Part shown: positions 47,801 to 59,845 of the stretch, in pieces
Layout: each line of letters starts with the position of its first letter
Numbering within the stretch: the stretch's first letter is position 1
Assembly: GCA_035771175.1 (NCBI GenBank)
Contig: CM069612.1
Location: forward strand, 23,666,987 to 23,730,986
DNA: 64,000 nt
Origin: Paratinospora sagittata
Taxonomy: Eukaryota > Streptophyta > Magnoliopsida > Ranunculales > Menispermaceae
Direction of reading: 5' to 3'
Notes under the pieces: model-generated
Told to the model about the DNA's origin: nothing
The model's database searches: none
What the model saw: the letters and a program-made list of their open reading frames with translations, nothing else
Program-made: the position numbers and the translations under genes

Positions 47801-50800
47801 AAAATGAGAAATGCAAAGGCTTTATGAATTCTATTCCTGTTGACGTTGTAAGGGGCTAAGAGAAGTTGGTATCTTGTGGTCAGCCAAATTGTATAATAAA
47901 ATTGTAGCAACTAAAAGAATGGCCAATAATTGAAAAAAAAAAAAATCTGAAAATACCTATATATAAAAATAAAGGAAATATTGAAGTTTGTGCAATTATA
48001 AAGGGATTAAGTTGATGAGTTATACAATGAAATCGTGGGAGAGGGTAATGGAGAATTGAGTAAGAGCTGAAACCTTAATGTCGAACAATCAATTTGGATT
48101 TATACGTGGGAGATCAACTATGGAAGTTATTTATTTATTAAAGAGATTGATGGGGAGGGTAGGGCGAAGAAGAAAGACCTTTACACGGTCTTTACCTAAA
48201 GATATAATATGGTAGGTTTTAGGGGAAAGATGAGTTACAAATGGGTAATGGAGAATTGAGTAAGAGCTGAAACCTTAATGTTGACTTGATAAAAGATATG
48301 TATGAAGGAGCAATAACCATAGTTGGAGAAACTAATGAGTTATCAATTACGATTAAGTTTACACCAAGTATTTTGTCTTGAGTCCTTATGTTTTCACACG
48401 AGTTATGGTTGAATTGACTAAACATAGTTAAGAAAATATTCCCTGGTATGTTATATGATGATGATATAGTACTAATTGATGAAACTAAATCTGGAGTAAA
48501 TACTAAGTTAGAGGTTTGGAGAGAAGCTTTAAAATCTAGAGGGCTCAAGATTAGTAGGAGTAAGAATGAATACATTGAATGTAATCTTAGAAGAAGTAGA
48601 AATATAGATGAAGAGAAAAAAGAAAATTGAAAGCCAAAATATAACAAGGAGTGAAAATTTTAGGGCCTGTTTAGTATTCAATTTAAAAATGGTTTTTAAA
48701 AATAAGTTTTTAAAAAGCTGTTTTAGAGTTCATTTATAGAAAACAATGAAAACAACAATTTGTTGTATTCTTGTTTTCTTCGTAACTTTTAAAGTCAAAT
48801 AAAAAAACAATTTTTAAAAATTTTGAAAACACTTCAACCAATCAAGTTTTTTGAGAATTTTGGATTTAAAAACAAAAAACAGTTTTTAAATCTTATACCA
48901 AACAGAGCCTTAGGTATCTGTCATTACTTATTTAGCAAGACAAATAAAATAGGTGAGGATATGAACCATAGAGTTAGGCCATCCACGCTCTAAAGAGAAG
49001 AATGTCGGGCAATAAAAAACAACACGTTGACAAACTAAGTGTCATGAAAATGCAGTGTTAAGATGCATTTGTGGTAAACATTGAAAGATAAAATTAGAGA
49101 TGAACATATTCTGAAAATTGTAGGAGTAGCCCTAATTGGAGATAAATGAAAAAAATTGAGTAAGGTGGTTTAGACACATACAATGATAACTGTTGAATGC
49201 GCCAATTAGGAGTGACCTATTAACAATCCATGGTAATGATAGAGATAGCGAAAGACCTGAAATAGCATGGGCAACAAAGATAATTAAGAAAGATATAACT
49301 ACTTGTAAGATAAATGTGGACCTAGCTCTTGATAGAGCATAGTAGAGGAAGTAAATTCATGCGACCAACACACTGTAGCTGGGAAAAGGCTTTGTTCATT
49401 TGAATATGTGTGCTTTGCCTCAAGGTTTGTTTGAGGTGCGCACCTGGGCTCACTTTGACTACTTTAGTAGTTGCTTGACTTCACAAGCAAATTATTTTTC
49501 TTATTCTCAGAAGTTGGTTTGATGTTTATTTGGATGCTTTTGCATACCCTATCATTGACTTTATATCGTATTTGGCTTTTGGCTTCCCTCTTTCTAGTCT
49601 ATATGTTATTGTACTGCTGAGTTTTTCATGTGCTTTATTGTTTTTGGCAGGGATGGTCGGAACATATTTTGCCTCAAGTCCGAAAAATGAAAGATGATGT
49701 TTCTCTCAAAACCATAGTACTACTTTTAAAATGTTTGAAGATCATGGAGAATGCCACATTCTTAAGTAAAGATAATCAGGTACAAAATGAATTCGTTGTT
49801 GCTGCCTTTCTGGATATCTTGGCTTTAGCTTTTGAAACTAAAATGCTGAGAAGCATATTCTTTCCTGAAGTTTCTCGTGTTTTCTTATGATAGGATCATT
49901 TGCTTGGGATGAATAGAAAGTTGGATACCTTGGGTTCCCCTTTGTCTTTCACTGGTCTTGTGATCAGTGTCATCAAAATCCTGTCAGGTATGGAATGATG
50001 AACTGCTTTGATTTGTGTGCTCGATAGTTGGTTTCTTACGTTCTACAGCCTTATCTTAGAAATCACTTCATGTATTGAATTTGCTATCTCATGGTTGTTG
50101 TAATTACTTTCTAGGTCTTTCTTTGCTTCAAAGTTCTTCCCTTTCCAGTGATGAAAGATCACAGTGTCAATTTGATGGGATAGATCATGCTCTTAAAAAT
50201 GCAGTGAAGGAAGATAATAGAGGTGCTTTTCAGTCCAAGTTTATTGCATGCAGTGATATTCAGGCTTTTTTTTCCTTTTTTTTTGTATCGCATCAAATTA
50301 ATATTTGAAAATGATGTAGAACGTATTGCATTTGATGTCACGGAGAAACAGATGAGCAATTAACATTTTTATGTCTGATACCTTATGTTGAGTGCTTGAG
50401 TGCGAATTTGATTTATAAATTGTTCCAGTCATCATAAACATTATTAAAAAAACATATAATTACTTTGATTTCCAAAAGTTAGGTTCTTAACTATTGAAAA
50501 TAATAACAACTAGAAACTTAGCAAATAGAAAATAGAATGTGAAAATATTAGTCCTTTACCACTTTTCACCATATTCTTATAATTTTTTGACTATCAAGAA
50601 AGCAAGTTGCAATAAAATAAATTGTCAAAAGTCTTAAGTAGTTAGACTAACATTTATAAGATTGTTATTGGAGTTAACTATTTATCAGTAGTAAGGGCAA
50701 AGGGTTGAGGCCAGCCTTGATATGTGCACCTCAAACTCTTTTCAAATCAAATGTAGCTGCTGTTATTCATAATTTCATACCCAAAAACCATAGTGCAAAA

Positions 50801-53800
50801 AAAAAAGATGCTTTACCCATTCGATACGTAGTAATATGTAAATTGAAGGATTTGAACCATCACTCTTTTTTTTTTTGGTTGGTTAATGAGTGTGAATCTT
50901 AGTATGAAAGTTGTTGAGATTACAATAAGGCAAAAGATCAAGGAGACAAGGGGGAATTAGCATACTACACTACAAAGCTATATGATATTGGTGCCATCTA
51001 CTTGAATTGTGATTTTTATCACCTAATAGATAGACAGTCAAATTGATGTATTGAACACCCTTAGACTCTTCCAAAATCTTTGGACCACATATGAACGATT
51101 GCTCCCTTCTTTGGGAGAGTGCTTTTGACCCTCCAGCTCTCCAAGAAGCAGGGAATGGATTTGTGAGATGTCGATGGAAAAATACTCTCAATTAGTATGC
51201 ATAGTAATTGCTCCTTTTCCCTAGAGAAGAATGGCTTAAAGCCTGTGTTTCTAATAAGTAGTTTGAACACTATGTTCTTTATCATCTTATTCCCTGGCAT
51301 AAATAGTCAGCAGATTCATGTCATGGATTCCATAATTTGTCTGGTGAGTGGTAAAGCAATCCTTATGATAGGTTTGGATATCATCTCAAGAATAACATGT
51401 ATGCTTCGACTTGAAGATATTGTTCTTTTCTTGTAATGTGCAGTTGACCATCACTGGATGTTATCAAGCAATTCTTCTAGGAGCTATTGTAGCTTGGAGG
51501 ATTTGCCCATAGACAGCTTTGAAGGATCCCAAAAATGTGAAAGGTTGTCCAGTTCCTCTTCAGTGTATGTACTATCTAGTTCAGAAACTTCCTCTGCATT
51601 TACCGCTGATGGCTGCTCAGTGAAGAGGGAATGCAGTTCTTCCGCATCAGGTTTATGCAATGGGACAGCAAGAAGTTCAAATAATGGGAAGACCAGAAGC
51701 ACTGGCAATCTGAAGATGACTTTGGGACTAGGTAAGAGACCTAGTGTTCCTCAAAACAGCAAATGCATAACAATAGAGGACAGCCAAGATCCTTTTGCAT
51801 TTGATGAGTATGAATTTGAACCATCAAAGTGGGATACGTTATCAAGGAGAAAACAAGTGTCAAGAACCCAAGACTGCAGGGTAAAGGTTCGAGAACTACA
51901 GGATGATTGTCAACTAATTATGAGCCATCAGGAACCAAGTAACACGGATGGTTCTCATTCCTTTGACATTGCTTCTTCACCTGCAGCTGAAGAAGAAAAT
52001 TCTGGTCTTCTTGCCGATTGTCTTCTTGCTGCTGTTAAGGTATTGCTAGTTTCATGGAGTGTCTTATGGGAATGGATATGCATTATTGTGATACCTTTCT
52101 TGGTTGAACTCTGCAATTTTGCATGATGCTATTTGTAAATTGCATGACTATCCTACCTTGATTGTTGAAATCTTTTTATTGTGGCTCCTTGGATCTGCAC
52201 TTTTGTTACTGTTTCAAAGGACAACTATCGTCTGCACTCTGCAGTCTGATTTTTTGAACAATGTATACTGCTCTTTTCCATGTGAAGAATCTTCACACGG
52301 CCATCAGAAATTATTTTGCTAATAATGAATACTGATATGCTATCTTTTCTGTTGCTTATAGTGCGCAATTGGTTGCTTCCTCACTCTGAAAATGGAACGG
52401 AGCAGCTGCTATCTCCATTAGTTTTGTTAATATAGTTGTGTTCATACAGTTATTTAACAAATGCAGACTATGGGGTGCTGTTTGAATTTTGAAACTTTTA
52501 TTTGTTTTCCTGGCAGGTTCTGATGAACTTGACAAATGACAATCCTGTAGGGTGCAAGCAAATTGCTGCTTGTGGGGGACTGGAAACTTTGTCTAGCTTG
52601 ATCATTGGGCATTTTCCATCATTTAGTACATTATCTCCTCCCAACCGAATAGAAGATGGTAATCTGCTGACTCAGAGTGGCAAAGTTGAATGTCAGAATG
52701 ATAAACACTTTACCGAGCAAGAATTAGACTTTCTAGTTGCCATTCTGGGCTTGCTTGTGAACTTGGTGGAGAAGGATAGTCTAAACAGGTTATGTTTCAT
52801 TCTTTAACCGTCCATTGTTTATCCCAAGTTCTTTGCTGTATTCTTCATTCGACCCATGGTGTCATACCCCTTTATCATGTACAATGCAGATTTTTCAAGA
52901 TTTTTCTTCACTTCATATTGGCTTTTAGCTTTACTCCAATTCTGTTGTTTTAGATGTTTTTTACTCTTCAGTCTGATAATTTTCTACGTATGTCATCTGG
53001 AGACAAATAACGAGTTGCCATTGGTTTAGAATGGAAAGGGAAGAGGTGCTTGTGTGTATTCTAGACATACCCACATTCATTGGAACTTGTGGTATTAGTT
53101 TGATGGGTTTTTCTCCACTGAAAACATCTAGCAAACAATTAGTCTCGTTAACGTGGGATTCTGTCTTCATGCTGTTCTGAGGGTTGTCCAATGTTTTCAT
53201 TGAGATCTACTTCAAGTACACTTCTCATAGAATGCTCTGTTACATAAAATGTCAAAACCTGATTTTTGTTCTTTTGATTAACTCTTCTGGTCTCTTTTTT
53301 TTTTTTTTGGGATGAACCTTACTGGTCTGTATTTGATTGCTTGTCAGTTAAGATCTGAGTATGCTGGCATCTATGTGAACCTGAACCATGCTGTACCTCT
53401 TGTGCAATCTTTTGATAGGAATGATCTTTGACCCAGTGTTCTCTAAACTGGTTAATATGGGTTTATCCATCTTTCTAGTTGATATGGATTATTTATCTGG
53501 TAAGGTCAGAGTACCTGCACCAAATCTGACAAGTTGGCACCTTTAATAGAGTCTTCTGAATGTATTGACTCTTGCATATGGTTCTTCGCGACATTTTCAA
53601 TCTGACACAAGTTAATGAATCCCCTTCCCAAGAATGGATTATCATTATTAGGGAGGATGGATCTTCTTTTTTAAGTTTTAACTATTCTAATAAACCCTAT
53701 AATTTCCCCAGAAGATAAAGAGTTTAAAGAGACCTAAGGATGAGAAAACATTCAGCCTTTTGGTGATGGGTGGCAATCATCCATACTTGCACGCTCCAAT

Positions 53801-55879
53801 GTCCACTGAAAAGTGAAAGCCAAATGGCATTATAATTTTTCTCACAGTACACGACCAAAGCCCGATTAAATTTCTCCTTTGTTTCCTGTTTCCTAATAGG
53901 TTATTTTATTTCTCCTGCAGGTCACGGCTTGCAGCTGCCACTGTTTCATTGCCTTCTTCAGGAGGATCAGAAGGGACAACCTGTCAAAGGGATGTAATTC
54001 CATTGCTTTGTTCCATCTTTTTGGCTAACCAAGGAGCTGGTGAGATGAGTGGAGAGGCCGTGTCATCACCGTCGCCATGGGTATGTAACTTGGTCTCACT
54101 TCTCAGAATGTTATGGAATGCCTGTACCCTGTTATGCTGAGCTCAGGTGCTTTGCAATTAAAAGATGCAATAAAGGATTTTCTAATATTAGCATGGAAAT
54201 GTGTTAAAAGTCAGATATTGCAACTCCAATGCATGCTGCAAATAATTTGTCAAAAATTATAAAAATACGGGGGCATGCTACTTGAGACTATTCAAAGTAC
54301 GTGTGAACTTCTATCTTGCAACGATTTGTGGACTCATTGGACAAAAACTAATTCATGGTTGACTATGAATATGATAGTTTAGTGCTTCCAACTCAACTTT
54401 GTAAACTACATCATAATACATGGACAACTATGGTCTATGCATGAAGAAATCTGGAAAGAAAAAAAAAAGAATATGACAACTATGGTCAATGCATGAAGAT
54501 ATCTGGAAAGAAAAAAAAAAGAATAACATAGTATTGAAGTATGAAATTATTGCTGTTCACTGAACTGAAAATTAATGAGCACATCAAAGCTTTCTTTCAT
54601 TTCTGTTTGGTGAGTTGCATTTGAAGGACACACATATAAAAAGCTCGTTAATTGCCTCGTGTTTATGGTTTGAAAATAAAGATAAACTCTGGCATGTGTA
54701 CGAAAATATATTTCTGCCTATGAAATTACTAACGCAAATCTGTGTTAGCCTACTGTTTAGATGCCAAGATAATAGTTCCTGTATTTGAAGAGAGTATTTA
54801 CATCTATATTTCATTCTCAAGGAGCTCATTTTTTTCTATGCATGGGAGTTTTTCATCATTTGGTCTGAAAATTGGAACCTTTTGTGTCCGCTTGTTCGAC
54901 AAATAGCTTAGCTTCTGTTCATTTTTTTCTATGCATGGGAGTTTTTCATCATTTTGGTTTGAGAATTGGAGCTCTTTGTGTCCATTTTTTCTACAAATAG
55001 ATTAGCTTCCATGGAAACCATGCAGTTTGTTGTGGCTTGCAACTTATCCTGCTCCCCAGGTGTGCCGGGTGGTTGTATGCTTAATCTTCAAATGATCAAG
55101 ATGCTTCACACTGCATAAAGATACCTGAAAAAAAAAATGCTTTGAATAAATCGAAACAAATTTGACATTTTAGTGGTTTCCAATGGACGTGATTCATGTA
55201 TAATACTGATATCAGAAGCGTTGTGTTCTAATAGGATGATGAGGATGCGGTGCTGCAAGGAGAACGTGAAGCAGAGAAGATGATTATAGAGGCTTATGCA
55301 GCTCTGCTTCTTGCATTCCTTTCAACTGAAAGGTCCGAGCAATGTTTTCATATTTATTTTTTGGTTTTTTCCCCAATCAAATATGATTTCTCAAGCTCAA
55401 CTAAAAGTTTCTCTGGCGATTTCAGTAAGAATGTACGTGAATCTATTGCGTGCTATCTTCCAGATCACAACTTAGAGGTCCTTGTGCCTGTCCTTGAGAG
55501 ATTTGTGGTACGTTTTTCATGGTTTTGATTGCATATGGAACCAAAAAAAATATATTGCAAGTTGCACTTTTCTTGTATTCATTTCCATGTTTTAATCATC
55601 CTAGAAACTAGTGAACACATTCTACATATGACTCAGCCTTCTCATTATTCTGGAACTTCTTCGTCTCAAATCTCCTGAAATTTCCCGAGCCCAAAACGAC
55701 TAGAAATAATGACTCTCATAATCAAGTTAGTTTGGTTTGGTTTCTATTATTATGAATCTAATTGTAGTAGTGGCTGATTGTAACATGTTTTCTTTCAGGC
55801 ATTTCATCTTACGTTGAACATGATTTCACCAGAGACCCATTCTGCTGTTAATGAAGTAATCGAATCGTGTAGGACTTAG
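38853..55879 (+). CDS. WAPL: Wings apart-like protein (WAPL), cohesin release factor
   Basis: Releases cohesin from chromosomes in mitotic and meiotic prophase, with PDS5. Thirteen exons: 38853-39394, 42165-42264, 44967-45306, 45775-45887, 49651-49779, 49894-49987, 50115-50222, 51444-52039, 52517-52788, 53921-54080, 55235-55332, 55426-55507, 55799-55879. They join in phase to 904 residues, similar to plant WAPL. The start MIVRTYGRR is typical of the plant family. A Ser/Asp-rich linker precedes the helical WAPL domain, which begins near FGEMMEHVDEVNFALDGL and continues through LLRTQGMAKSILDAIL, GTVRRVGGRFKEKLRELGGLDAVF and DVIPLLCSIFLANQG. Exon 8 is a low-complexity Ser-rich insert with DPFAFDEYEFEPSKW. 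It is nuclear by family knowledge. Exon 7's donor at 50223 is the least certain, because the frame could extend further. Confidence 0.92.
40570..40779. mobile_element. Tourist/Harbinger-like MITE in WAPL intron 1
   Basis: The left end is GGTGGTGTTTGGTTTATGATTC and the right-end complement is GGCTGCGCTTGGTTCGTGATC. TAA flanks both sides (40567-40569 and 40780-40782). It is 210 bp and its ends resemble the BRX1 intron element at 10873. Confidence 0.7.
40985..41854. mobile_element. AT-rich inverted-repeat element in WAPL intron 1
   Basis: The left end CCATGGTTCAAAATTTTTTCG and the complement of the right end CCAAGGATCGAAAATTCG form an imperfect inverted repeat around an extremely AT-rich 0.9-kb interior. 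GTTGAC occurs next to both ends but not in exact register. No coding sequence is seen, and the superfamily is unknown. Confidence 0.5.
42265..44966. other. WAPL intron 2
   Basis: A 2.7-kb intron with no recognisable gene. A TAGGGGTG-like word near 43651 followed by GGTTGGGTTGGG resembles a hAT element end, but no partner end was found. Confidence 0.55.
45888..47990. other. WAPL intron 4, left part
   Basis: Repeat-rich intron text, including a block around 46685-47340 with GGCACAAGGCACAAGGC and CATGCTTGTGG words typical of dispersed plant repeats. No coding exon evidence was found. Confidence 0.45.
47990..49395 (+). mobile_element. RTE-type LINE remnant in WAPL intron 4
   Basis: Frames give NNQFGFIRGRSTMEVIYLLKR, then LYDDDIVLIDETKSG (the FADD-box region of reverse transcriptase), LEVWREALKSRGLKISRSKNE, GEDMNHRV and a tail with DLALDRA. 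This order matches plant RTE-type LINE reverse transcriptases. Stops and frameshifts show loss of function. A MITE at 48663-48909 interrupts it. Confidence 0.75.
48663..48909. mobile_element. Tourist-like MITE nested in the LINE remnant
   Basis: The left end GGGCCTGTTTAGTAT pairs with the complement of the right end GGCTCTGTTTGGTAT, 12 of 15 positions. TTA flanks it on both sides (48660-48662 and 48910-48912). It sits inside the LINE where the reverse-transcriptase text would read FRYL across the empty site. Confidence 0.75.
54424..54523. repeat. About 52-bp tandem duplication in WAPL intron 10
   Basis: ACAACTATGGTC(T/A)ATGCATGAAG with a following AAAGAAAAAAAAAAGAATA stretch occurs twice in direct succession. 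Confidence 0.8.
54826..55012. repeat. 93-bp tandem duplication in WAPL intron 10
   Basis: Two adjacent copies (from 54826 and 54919) share TTTTTTTCTATGCATGGGAG, TTTTTCATCATTT and ACAAATAG(C/A)TTAGCTTC with moderate divergence. Confidence 0.8.
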
Positions 55880-56827
55880 AGACCCATGTGGGTGTTCTTT
55901 GTGGCGTGACTGTTCTCTTTTTTTCGATCTTACCTCACATTAAATTGCTAACTGCGTGTTCTTCCACGATGCCCTGAGGGGATGAGGGAGCCACAACACT
56001 GTGACTTTGACTGACCACAGGTGCTTGTATTGTAATCAGATACAGAAATTTTCTTCTTTTCTTTTTTTCTTTTTCTTCTCTCTTCTTTTACATTATTTTT
56101 TCGACTCTTTTCCACCAACTCGGTGTATGTGTTGTTTCTCAACCGCTGGACGGATGCTTGTATATTAAATAATATGAGAATTCTAATTGTTTGCCACAAT
56201 GAACTGTGTTTATAGTTCTCTCTCTGTGAATTTGTCTACAATCTGACATGATATAGAACTTCAACGGACCCTTTTGTTTAGGACTGTACATCAGCTTGAA
56301 ATTGATGCATTATAGAAACATCTAATGCGAACTACTGTTAGTTTATTTTGAATAGAAGCAAATGATGACCAGAACTTTGGTTTGTATTGGTTTAATCTGG
56401 TTGGGCAGTTCCATTCAGAACTGATGCATACCTCTAGTTTGGTTCATAGTTCATCCATGTCGGATATGTGCCATGTTGATGTAGAGTTTGGCCTAGGGAT
56501 CTTGTTTTTAGTTCTCGAGATCTATTTGATTTTGATCTTAGGTAACACAAGTTGGTCGGCTAGAACCTCTCAAATGATAAAAAAAAGAAAAAACTGGTCA
56601 AATGAAAGTAACAGCAAACAAGTCACTCAAGTTCAAACAATTCAAATTACTATAATTAATCATTGGAATAGTGATCCTGTGTCTGTGACAAGTTCAAATC
56701 ATCCAATTGAAAAACTCATGTTCCTTGTTTCTTGCAACACTAAATATTATTAGACATATAAATAGCTTTCTTATCTGGGTCTTCCATGGCCTTGAGCCAT
56801 GTAGGTCTCTTTGATCATACTTTCATT
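55880..56827. other. Convergent intergenic region between WAPL and the first hydrolase
   Basis: Holds the two facing 3' UTRs. A pyrimidine-rich CTTCTTTTCTTTTTTTC stretch lies near 56050. The short open frame at 56382-56753 has no recognisable product. Confidence 0.55.
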
Positions 56828-58579
56828 TTAATTGCTCTGGCATTTTCTGAGGAAGTCGATGAGCAGCTGGTTCACCCTGTCCGGGAATTGCTCCTGAATG
56901 AAATGGGTTCCTTCAGGCAAAAAGATGATCTCCAGTTCAGGAACATACTCTTTCACCTTTCCACTTATGTAATCTTCCATCCCTGGGAATTTCTGTGTAT
57001 AATCCTTCCTTCCCATGATCAGCAGTGCTGGAACTTGAACTTTTAAGTCAGTCACAGTAACTCTTTCGTTTAGTACCCTGCATCAAGAGTAAATTTTTTT
57101 AGCATTATTTAACTGGGATGATGATATAGATTAAGGATTAGATGTTAAACATACAAAATTCTTGAATCACTCAGCTATGGCCTCTTTTTAATACCTGTAT
57201 GGAACTTGCAATGGAGTATTGAATCCGGATTTCTTATATGAGTCTGCATAAATTGCTAGATCTTCCTCTGTGAACCAGTATGGTAAAGGAGTGGATTTGT
57301 CTACTAAGTCCATGATTTCCTGACCCTCTTCTGCTATAGGAAGCTCACTTCTAGAGAAGAGAATGTAGATATTCTTAATCACTGTCTTAACTTCGAATCG
57401 CCCAAAATCCGCTTCTGCTCTCCCTGGTTTCTAGATGAAGATCATGCAACTCTTAACTTATCAAAAGAAGAAGAAGAAGAAAGAAACCAACAACTTGTGA
57501 AAATAAAAGTTAAACTTAAGAAAACATGGAAAATGGTCAGGAGTTAAGAATTAAAATATCTAATGTGTTTTTCACAAGATTTTCTCGTGTGAGATCTTAC
57601 CTGATCAAAATTTTCTAACACAGTTTACTTTTTTGGTTTTCAATCTATTGCTCTGATTGCCTGTAACAAAGAATGGTGGTAGAAGGAAGTTAACAGTACC
57701 TTCCACCTTGAAATGTAAAAACCTTCTGGGAGCTGGCTAATTGAGGTAAGTGAACGACCAGGAGGAGTAAACGGTGTGCCCAATGTTGCAACTCCGGCAA
57801 CCCTCTCTGGATGGAGAAGCAGTAAATTGAAAACAATTCGAGCTCCAAAATCTTTCCCTATTATAAAAGCCTGCCCATGTAATTTGTAGTAAGGAGAACC
57901 AGACCCATGTTGGTTATAATCTTCATCAAGAAAAAAAAAATCATATCGCAGAACTATTCCAATATAGAGAAACAAAAAACAAGTGAACTGAGGTAGTAGA
58001 ATCAAAGAAAAGAAAATTGGAATTGATGGAAATAAGGTCTTGCCATAGATCATGAATTAGTAAGATTCCTGACATTATTCCTAAGAAAATGTAAAGCAAG
58101 AAGAAATGTGATAATGGGTCTTCTTCTGTTTCTTCAATCCTCAGTTCATATCTTGTTTGCAATATTTTTAGAAAATTTGAGGACTAGTTATACCTTGGAA
58201 ATACTGAAGAAATCCAGTATTGCAAGAAGATCTTGAACAAGGTCATTGAAGGATGCTTGCTCAGGTTCAGGAGGAGCTTCTGACAATCCATAGCCTCTGA
58301 AATCAGGCGCAATTGCCCGGAATCCGGCATCGGCCACAGCGATCATCTGGTGCCGCCATGAGTACCAAATCTCTGGAAACCCATGTAAGAAAACCACAAC
58401 TGAAGCACCTGTACACAAGAAGAAAATACACATATACATGAAATTCAAGTAAACTGACTAAGCAAGATTAAGGAATCAGCACAAAGTTTAACATCAATAT
58501 CTTGATTACCTGTTCCAATCTCTGCAACATGAAGCTTTAAGCCTCTAATATCAATAAACTTGTGCTGTATCTGATCCAT
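56828..58579 (-). CDS. Epoxide-hydrolase-like alpha/beta hydrolase, copy A
   Basis: Five exons in transcript order 58579-58510, 58408-58194, 57870-57700, 57430-57195 and 57077-56828 give 313 residues, the usual size of plant soluble epoxide hydrolases. HGFP (32-35) is the oxyanion-hole motif. The nucleophile is D102 in IGKDFGAR, where most family members have GHDWGA. The likely acid is D256 (GRKDY) and the base H289 (EGTHF). WFTEEDLAIYADSY belongs to the lid domain carrying a substrate-activating tyrosine. There is no signal peptide, so it is probably cytosolic. By family it opens epoxides, possibly of fatty acids, to diols, but the substrate is not shown. It is the tandem duplicate of the gene at 59846-62397, with identical intron phases. 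A symbol is not assigned because the orthologue is uncertain. Confidence 0.87.
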
Positions 58580-59845
58580 TAAAAAGCTCAGAGAAATCTC
58601 TTTAAGAATACAGGCTGAAGTTGCTTCGTAGAACAGTTTAGGTGGTTTCTCTTTTTTTCCATGGAAGATTAGTTTTATAGCCAATTGCCCATTTTGATAT
58701 AATTTGCTTTATGCATTCTTAAAATCTCTTTTTGATCATAGAGCATGAAAGATATAGAATTAATGGCTGAAGATCTCTTGATAGATTTAATTTTTGCACA
58801 AAGCTTCCTCTCCTCTTTTCTTTTGTCTCATCTTTTAAGGTATCTATGCATGTGTGTTTTGAGGCATAAATATTCCCATGGCCCATTCTTTATCTTTATT
58901 TATTTATTTTTTGTGTTAATGTATTGGATGCAGAGGTCAACCCGTTCTGTTTAGATCAGTTTCATGTCCAAATCAAAGATCATTGGTTTGATATTTTGCT
59001 AAACCAAACTGAAATCAAACTGAGCATAATTGATTTGATTCGGGTTAACATTTTAAATATACATTTATCAAATAATTAAATTATTAGCTATATATGTCAT
59101 CTAATATTTTTTGAAAAATCAATGACAATGCAAATATTTTAAGACAATATGTAAATCATAAAAAAATCTTAAATATTAAAAATTAAAATATTAACTCAGT
59201 TTCATTTGGTTTATACCGATAGACTTTTTTCAAACCTAATCCAAACCGAACCAAACTCATTGATCCAGTTCGGTTTAGCAGTTTTAATTTGTGTTCATGA
59301 CACCATGTGATTTATTCTTCAAAATACTTTTTCAATTAATTATATTGCAGTCTATACCAATTAAAAAAGGTAAATGCTTTGTATGTTTCTGCTGATATAA
59401 TCACAAACTTGAACAATGGAAAATGATTTTTATTCTTGAAAATTAGAATAGCATCTCAACAAACATTGATATTTAATATTCTCCCTCCAAATGGTGGCAC
59501 ATAGACTAGAGTATACCAGGGGCAGTAGAAACATACTTAGAAATTGAGATAAAGAAGCAAATGCTTCCAGAGCGGTTAAAACATAAGTCCTGACGCAACC
59601 AAAGCTTTGATACAATGTAAGAAACCACTGGACTTAAAAGCCATAACCGTCGGGTAAAGGTCCAACTATATATATTAAGTGAACATAGATTCTTCATTTA
59701 TTCCATTACACAAGACCCTCTAAAAGCCTTTTATTCTAGATAAAATATTGTTCTTGCCTATAAGATTTCCCACATGAGCCATAAGTACTTAATATGGCTT
59801 GAACAACAGTCACTGAAAGGTCTACATATCCCATAGTAGAGTACT
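58580..59845. other. Spacer between the two hydrolase genes
   Basis: Contains the promoter and 5' UTR of copy A, an LTR-like fragment (59596-59700) and the 3' UTR of copy B. No other gene is seen. Confidence 0.55.
59596..59700 (-). mobile_element. LTR retrotransposon end with decayed primer-binding site
   Basis: On the minus strand an LTR-like stretch ending TTTCTTACA is followed by TTGTATCAAAGCTTTGG, a decayed match to the initiator-Met tRNA primer-binding site TGGTATCAGAGC. The LTR text (GAAACC, AAAGCCATA, GTCCAACTATATATATTA) is shared with the copies at 35239 and 35446. Confidence 0.5.
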
